Assembly (NCBI GenBank): GCA_046050105.1 | Contig: JBJOQE010000021.1 | Location: forward strand, 1-9,253 | Direction: 5' to 3' | Source of the DNA: JAYQPD01 sp046050105 | GTDB taxonomy: Bacteria > Patescibacteriota > Minisyncoccia > Phycocordibacterales > UBA918 | DNA length: 9,253 bases | Shown: positions 6,622 to 9,253 of the stretch, piece after piece | Position numbering within the stretch: position 1 is the stretch's first letter | Layout: the number at the start of each line of letters is the position of its first letter | The notes under the pieces: model-generated | What the model was told of the DNA's origin: nothing | The model's database searches: none | Seen by the model: the letters and a program-made list of their open reading frames with translations, nothing else | Translations under genes and position numbers: made by a program

Positions 6622-6719
6622 GACCATCGCAAAGTCGGGACGCCGGGAATCGAACCCGGTCTACATCCACCCCATGGACGCGTACTACCGGTATACTACG
6701 TCCCGACTTTGCGATGGTC
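6622..6719. repeat. 21-bp perfect inverted repeat enclosing the tRNA-Pro gene
   Basis: The arms are 6622-6642 and 6699-6719. The inner 7 bp are the tRNA acceptor stem (CGGGACG/CGTCCCG). The outer 14 bp (GACCATCGCAAAGT and its exact complement, 6622-6635 and 6706-6719) continue the helix without a mismatch. A transcript would place the whole tRNA cloverleaf on a 21-bp rod, far longer than the few extra pairs sometimes formed by tRNA leader and trailer. Confidence 0.9.
6635..6705 (-). tRNA. tRNA-Pro (anticodon GGG)
   Basis: 71 nt folding as a complete cloverleaf on the minus strand: acceptor CGGGACG/CGTCCCG, TA linker, D-stem GTAT/GTAC with 7-nt loop ACCGGTA, anticodon stem CGTCC/GGATG, loop ATGGGGT, 4-nt variable loop, T-stem CCGGG/CCCGG with loop TTCGATT, discriminator A. 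The anticodon GGG is at 6673-6671 with U33 and G37. The C1-G72 pair, A73 and G37 are the usual identity features of bacterial tRNA-Pro. CCA is not encoded; the trailer begins CTTTGC. It decodes CCC/CCU. The acceptor stem is embedded in a longer inverted repeat, and partial copies of its 5' half lie upstream. Confidence 0.9.
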
Positions 6720-6758
6720 TACCCCATGGATACGTACTACCACTATACTACAGCCCGA
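6716..6758 (-). pseudogene. Partial tRNA-Pro copy B (5' half)
   Basis: On the minus strand this begins TCGGGCTG-TA-GTAT-AGTGGTA-GTAC and continues TATCC-ATGGGGT-AGACC. It matches the complete tRNA-Pro through acceptor 5' strand, D-arm, anticodon 5' strand and GGG anticodon loop. It then lacks six bases (TGGATG, the 3' side of the anticodon stem), keeps TAGACC, and has no T-arm or acceptor 3' strand. It starts exactly 52 bp upstream of the complete copy. Either a broken tRNA duplicate or a deliberate half-tRNA unit. Confidence 0.75.
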
Positions 6759-6769
6759 CAGTGAGCTTC

Positions 6770-6787
6770 TCTACCCCATGGACGAAC
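6770..6787 (-). pseudogene. Partial tRNA-Pro copy C (anticodon-arm fragment)
   Basis: Minus-strand TTCGTCCATGGGGTAGA, sharing the 13-mer TCCATGGGGTAGA with copy B and lying exactly 52 bp further upstream. Weak resemblance to the D-arm continues up to and across the trhO stop codon (6794-6792). After the 13-mer comes an 11-nt unique spacer (GAAGCTCACTG), as after copy B (CCATCGCAAAG), before the next TCGGG. Confidence 0.6.
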
Positions 6788-6791
6788 ACTT

Positions 6792-7670
6792 TTATATCAC
6801 AGATGCCGTCGTGCGGTGCTGTGGGCAACCCGCTCGCCCTTCTGCGTCGCGGCACGCATCGCACGCGATGAAGTGCGCACCGCAGAGGTCGTCCAAGCAG
6901 TCTGCATATGCCTCCGAAGGGGCATTGCAGTAGGTGCAGCGCCCAACTATTTCCCTCTCGCCGCCAAAGTGCATCGTTACACGGCCATCAAACGTGTAGA
7001 GCGCACCCTTGAAGTCTTGCCCGGGATATTTTTCCATATAGCGGTGAATGCCGCCATGGAGCTGGTATACCTCCTTGAAGCCCTGTGCTTTAAGGTACGC
7101 GCTCGCCTTTTCACAGCGTACACCACCGGTGCACACGGTAAGCACCGGCTTATCTTTGAGGTGTTCAAACTGTGGTGTCACTGCTTCAAGGTCACGGAAG
7201 TTCTTCATGCCGCTCTCGTGCGAGTTTCTGAAATGCCCCACCGCATATTCGTAGTCGTTCCGCATGTCAATGATCTCAAAATCCTTCCCTCCTTCAAACC
7301 ATGAGCGCAGCACCTCAGGGGCCAAGTGCACCCCGGTGTCTACTGTGGGGTCTATCTCTTTGGGGAGGTGCGAAGCAACAATCTCATCACGAATCTTAAT
7401 GGAGAGGCGCGGGAAAAGCCTTCCCGACCCTGGAGTCACCTTGTAGTCGGTCTTAATGAATCGCTTATCTTTTTTAAGCTGTGCAATGTAGCGAGAAATG
7501 GCTTCAGCACTTCCCTCTAAGGTGGCGTTCACCCCTTCTTCCGCGATGATCATCCGGCCGGTAAGCCCCAGTACCTCGCACACCGCCCGTTCGCGCGCCA
7601 AAAGCGCCTCGGTGTCTTCAATATCTACATATTGGTAAAACAATACGCTGTGGTAGTTCCCGCTGCTCAT
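6792..7670 (-). CDS. trhO: tRNA uridine(34) hydroxylase, rhodanese family (TrhO/YceA, UPF0176)
   Basis: 292 residues. Members of this family perform the oxygen-dependent conversion of U34 to 5-hydroxyuridine in several tRNAs. Seen: the N-terminal family domain (YHSVLFYQYVDIEDTEALL, GRMIIAEEGVNATLEG, FKT-like KRFIKTDYKV, PRLSIKIRDEIV) and a rhodanese domain with the active loop VCTGGVRCEKAS (C180, C186). It is followed by LKAQGFKEVYQLHGGI and a C-terminal Cys cluster (CTYC, CLDDLC, CDAC, C) that probably binds zinc. An upstream in-frame ATG at 7709 would add 13 residues, but family proteins start close to the YHVL strand, so ATG at 7670 is preferred. The shorter C-terminal tail than E. coli YceA (about 350 residues) is common elsewhere. 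It is divergent from mltG; its 3' end meets the tRNA-fragment array, and read-through would include the tRNA. The adjacent tRNA has G34, so it is not itself an expected substrate. Confidence 0.92.
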   Translation of the reverse strand: MSSGNYHSVLFYQYVDIEDTEALLARERAVCEVLGLTGRMIIAEEGVNATLEGSAEAISRYIAQLKKDKRFIKTDYKVTPGSGRLFPRLSIKIRDEIVASHLPKEIDPTVDTGVHLAPEVLRSWFEGGKDFEIIDMRNDYEYAVGHFRNSHESGMKNFRDLEAVTPQFEHLKDKPVLTVCTGGVRCEKASAYLKAQGFKEVYQLHGGIHRYMEKYPGQDFKGALYTFDGRVTMHFGGEREIVGRCTYCNAPSEAYADCLDDLCGAHFIACDACRDAEGRAGCPQHRTTASVI

Positions 7671-7732
7671 AGATAACACTATGCTACGACACGAAACCGT
7701 GGAGAGCAAATCTGGGCGGAGAGTAGCCCATA

Positions 7733-7741
7733 TGCCATACT
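7733..7741 (+). promoter_or_regulatory. Possible extended -10 element for mltG, giving a near-leaderless mRNA
   Basis: TG-C-CATACT matches the extended -10 pattern (TGn plus hexamer, four of six hexamer matches) and ends 8 nt before the mltG ATG. Transcription would then start at or within 2 nt of the start codon. No -35 is evident. Confidence 0.3.
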
Positions 7742-7749
7742 AGAAGCAC

Positions 7750-8814
7750 ATGGGAAAGCACCCGAAACAAAAGCGGCAGCCACTCCTCCTTCCGGCTCCT
7801 AAGCCATCACTATGGAAGCCACACGCGCTCATGCTCGTGGGTGCGCCACTAACGGCCACGCTCTGCTTGGTGTTCCTCATCGGCTACATGGTCATACAAA
7901 CGCGCGAAGTTGCCTTCGATGCAAGCCAAAGCGCAACCTCAGAGAGAGCAACTACTGTTGAGCCATTCCCCATCGGCGTCGACCCACTTCGCAAGACCAT
8001 TACCGAACTTCCGAACGCTGACTCCTACCTCGGCGATAATCGCAATGCGGAATCGCTCGCGGAGCGCTCTGTTTTTAGCCACATCATGGCGTCACTCATC
8101 AATTTCTCATGGTACCAAAACCTCGCCTCACCTTCCGGAAGAATCCTCATCATCCAACCCGGTGAACGCAAAGAAGAGGCGGCACGCAACTTTGGCAAAA
8201 TTCTCGGCTGGACACAGAGCGACCGTGCACAGTTTATGCGAATCATCGCCAGTAGCACCCCGCTTGTACACGAAGGCACCTACTACCCAGCCACCTATGT
8301 CACGAAGCGCAATGCACGCCCCGAAGAAGTAGCGCCGCTGGTGATAGAACGTTTTGAGACCGAGGTGCTGAGCCGCTACACCGAAGAGGTTGCTGCACAA
8401 GTGCCGCTTCACGATGCACTCACCGTAGCCTCACTCCTTGAGCGCGAAGCGGCGGGCTTTGAAGATATGCGCCTCATTTCAGGCGTTATATGGAATCGTC
8501 TTTTTGTGGGGATGAAGCTCCAGCTCGATGCCACCTTGCAGTATGCAAAAGGCAACGAACGAGAGAGAAGTTTCTGGACGATTCCCGTACCAGACGACAA
8601 AAACATCAAGTCACCCTATAACACCTACCAAAACGAAGGCCTGCCGCCATCTCCCATTGCCAACCCATCACTTGATGCCATTGTGGCAGCGCTCAACCCA
8701 AAAAAGACCGACTGCATGTTCTATTTCCATGATGACCACGGCGCCTTCCACTGCGCCCCTACCTACGAAGGCCATGTGGCACTTTTGAAGCAATACTACG
8801 GCCAAGGTAAATAG
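7750..8814 (+). CDS. mltG: Endolytic peptidoglycan transglycosylase MltG (YceG-like)
   Basis: 354 residues. MltG cuts nascent peptidoglycan glycan strands on the outer face of the membrane and thereby sets chain length. Seen: a basic, Pro-rich cytosolic N terminus, one membrane helix (26-49), a variable region (about 50-125), and a degenerate LysM-like segment (RILIIQPGERKEEAARNFGK). The HEGTYYPATY stretch corresponds to the family's EGYLFPDTY. The catalytic domain holds ASLLEREAAGFEDM (E231 and E233, containing the family's catalytic glutamate), SGVIWNRL, MKLQLDATLQYA, SPYNTY (288-293) and GLPPSPIANPSLDAI, ending with the usual FYFHDDHGAFHCAPTYEGH. Length is typical. ATG 7750 is the only start before the helix; the best-placed -10 would make the mRNA almost leaderless. 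The gene is divergent from trhO and convergent with the Smr gene, directly abutting it. Confidence 0.93.
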   Translation: MGKHPKQKRQPLLLPAPKPSLWKPHALMLVGAPLTATLCLVFLIGYMVIQTREVAFDASQSATSERATTVEPFPIGVDPLRKTITELPNADSYLGDNRNAESLAERSVFSHIMASLINFSWYQNLASPSGRILIIQPGERKEEAARNFGKILGWTQSDRAQFMRIIASSTPLVHEGTYYPATYVTKRNARPEEVAPLVIERFETEVLSRYTEEVAAQVPLHDALTVASLLEREAAGFEDMRLISGVIWNRLFVGMKLQLDATLQYAKGNERERSFWTIPVPDDKNIKSPYNTYQNEGLPPSPIANPSLDAIVAALNPKKTDCMFYFHDDHGAFHCAPTYEGHVALLKQYYGQGK

Positions 8815-9096
8815 CTAAAACTGCGTGTCATACGCGCCCTCTCCACCACCACTTCGCGGTGCATGGGCGTAGTGTATGCCGCGTTCAGAAAGATAGTTGT
8901 GCACGAAAAGCGGGAGCACCGCACCATTCGCACTTCGTGTACCCTTTCCCACAATAATGCGCACGAGCTCACCTCTATGTTCCTCGAGGCACTCATCGAG
9001 AAGCATCTTGCACTCAAGCGTGGTCTCACCGTGAAGATCCAACACATAATCTGGCTCAGCATCCGGCTCCTTCTTTGATGGTGCGTAGTAGCTCAT
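8815..9096 (-). CDS. Stand-alone Smr-domain protein
   Basis: 93 residues comprising a single Smr domain, the nuclease/DNA-RNA-binding module named after the MutS2 C terminus. Seen: LDLHG (19-23) with H22, a helix (TLECKMLLDECLEEHRG), the strand VRIIVGKGTRS (45-55, the family GxG loop), and the C-terminal APRSGGGEGAYDTQF, matching the usual A....GG.GA..V.L ending. Isolated Smr proteins have been tied to RNA or DNA cleavage; the substrate here is unknown. An in-frame ATG at 9177 would add 27 residues without Smr features, and would overlap the upstream gene ending at 9137 on the same strand. ATG at 9096 is therefore chosen. Its stop is directly adjacent to the mltG stop. Confidence 0.88.
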   Translation of the reverse strand: MSYYAPSKKEPDAEPDYVLDLHGETTLECKMLLDECLEEHRGELVRIIVGKGTRSANGAVLPLFVHNYLSERGIHYAHAPRSGGGEGAYDTQF

Positions 9097-9136
9097 TGCG
9101 TGAATAAAGTACAAAAGGTTATAAGTCGTGTGAGAA

Positions 9137-9253
9137 CTATTTCCTGGAATACTCGACACCGATTTTCCAAACACCATTTTCCATAAAGGCCTCGATGGTT
9201 TGCCTGTTGGCTTTGTTAATCAGGTTAGGGTGAGAAATGTTTGATGTCTTTGA
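9137..9253 (-). CDS. 3' end of an unidentified gene (runs off right edge)
   Basis: Only the final 38 codons and TAG are visible. The other two minus-strand frames close within about 35 bases of the edge, while this one stays open and ends ...NRQTIEAFMENGVWKIGVEYSRK, whose composition looks like a real protein C terminus (a predicted helix then a strand). No family is recognised. It ends 40 nt upstream of the preferred Smr start on the same strand, so the two may be co-transcribed. Confidence 0.5.
   Translation of the reverse strand, partial: SKTSNISHPNLINKANRQTIEAFMENGVWKIGVEYSRK

Noticed and set aside
6544..6791. tmRNA or RNase P RNA
   Set aside because: No tag-encoding frame, no tmRNA 3' end and no RNase P core motifs; the only complete fold is a 71-nt tRNA.
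6635..6810. 52-bp periodic repeats read as a small CRISPR array
   Set aside because: Repeats are tRNA-Pro fragments of unequal length, the unique part is only 11 nt, there are just three units, and no cas gene is nearby.
6499..6933. Plus-strand open frame of 144 codons across the tRNA region
   Set aside because: It runs antisense through the tRNA, its repeats and the trhO C terminus, and its composition follows those features; no family resemblance.
7671..7709. 13-residue N-terminal extension of TrhO from ATG 7709
   Set aside because: Family proteins begin close to the first beta-strand (YHSVLFYQYV), so ATG at 7670 fits better.
9097..9177. 27-residue N-terminal extension of the Smr protein from ATG 9177
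   Set aside because: No Smr features in the extension, and it overlaps in another frame the coding end of the upstream gene at 9137-9253.

Overview
The window is bacterial, moderate in GC, densely packed and uses the standard code. Gene content (a CopA-type pump, small redox proteins, a short TrhO, MltG, a single-domain Smr protein), the tRNA without an encoded CCA, and start codons without recognisable Shine-Dalgarno sequences would fit a small-genome lineage such as Patescibacteria/CPR. That placement is inference; no rRNA or ribosomal protein gene is present to settle it.

Left part, 1-5602, minus strand: a four-gene copper and redox cluster. In transcription order it holds a small cytosolic thioredoxin-fold protein (5602-5339), a 1243-residue membrane protein fusing a CcdA/DsbD-like electron-transfer domain to a complete three-domain multicopper oxidase (5334-1603), a membrane-anchored cupredoxin resembling the CuA domain of cytochrome oxidase subunit II but with altered ligand spacing (1504-1037), and the N-terminal third of a copper P-type ATPase (1013-1, running off the left edge). 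A plausible joint role is copper export plus copper oxidation on the outer face of the membrane, with cytosolic thiol electrons fed through the CcdA-like domain. The parts are read from motifs; the relay is inference.

Middle part, 5603-6791: a putative promoter for the copper cluster, a strong bidirectional terminator (5720-5752), a GPDPase-membrane-domain-like integral membrane protein (6484-5774) with its own good promoter, and a compact tRNA region. The region contains a complete tRNA-Pro(GGG) whose acceptor stem is prolonged by 14 further perfectly complementary base pairs. It is preceded by two partial tRNA 5'-half copies spaced exactly 52 bp apart, and followed by a 9-bp hairpin with a GGG loop and a T-loop-like tail. 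This is the least conventional piece of DNA here.

Right part, 6792-9253: trhO (tRNA uridine hydroxylase, minus) ends directly against the tRNA-fragment array and is divergent from mltG (plus, endolytic transglycosylase). mltG converges with a small Smr-domain gene (minus) so tightly that one TAGCTA hexamer supplies both stop codons. The last 117 bases are the 3' end of an unidentified minus-strand gene.
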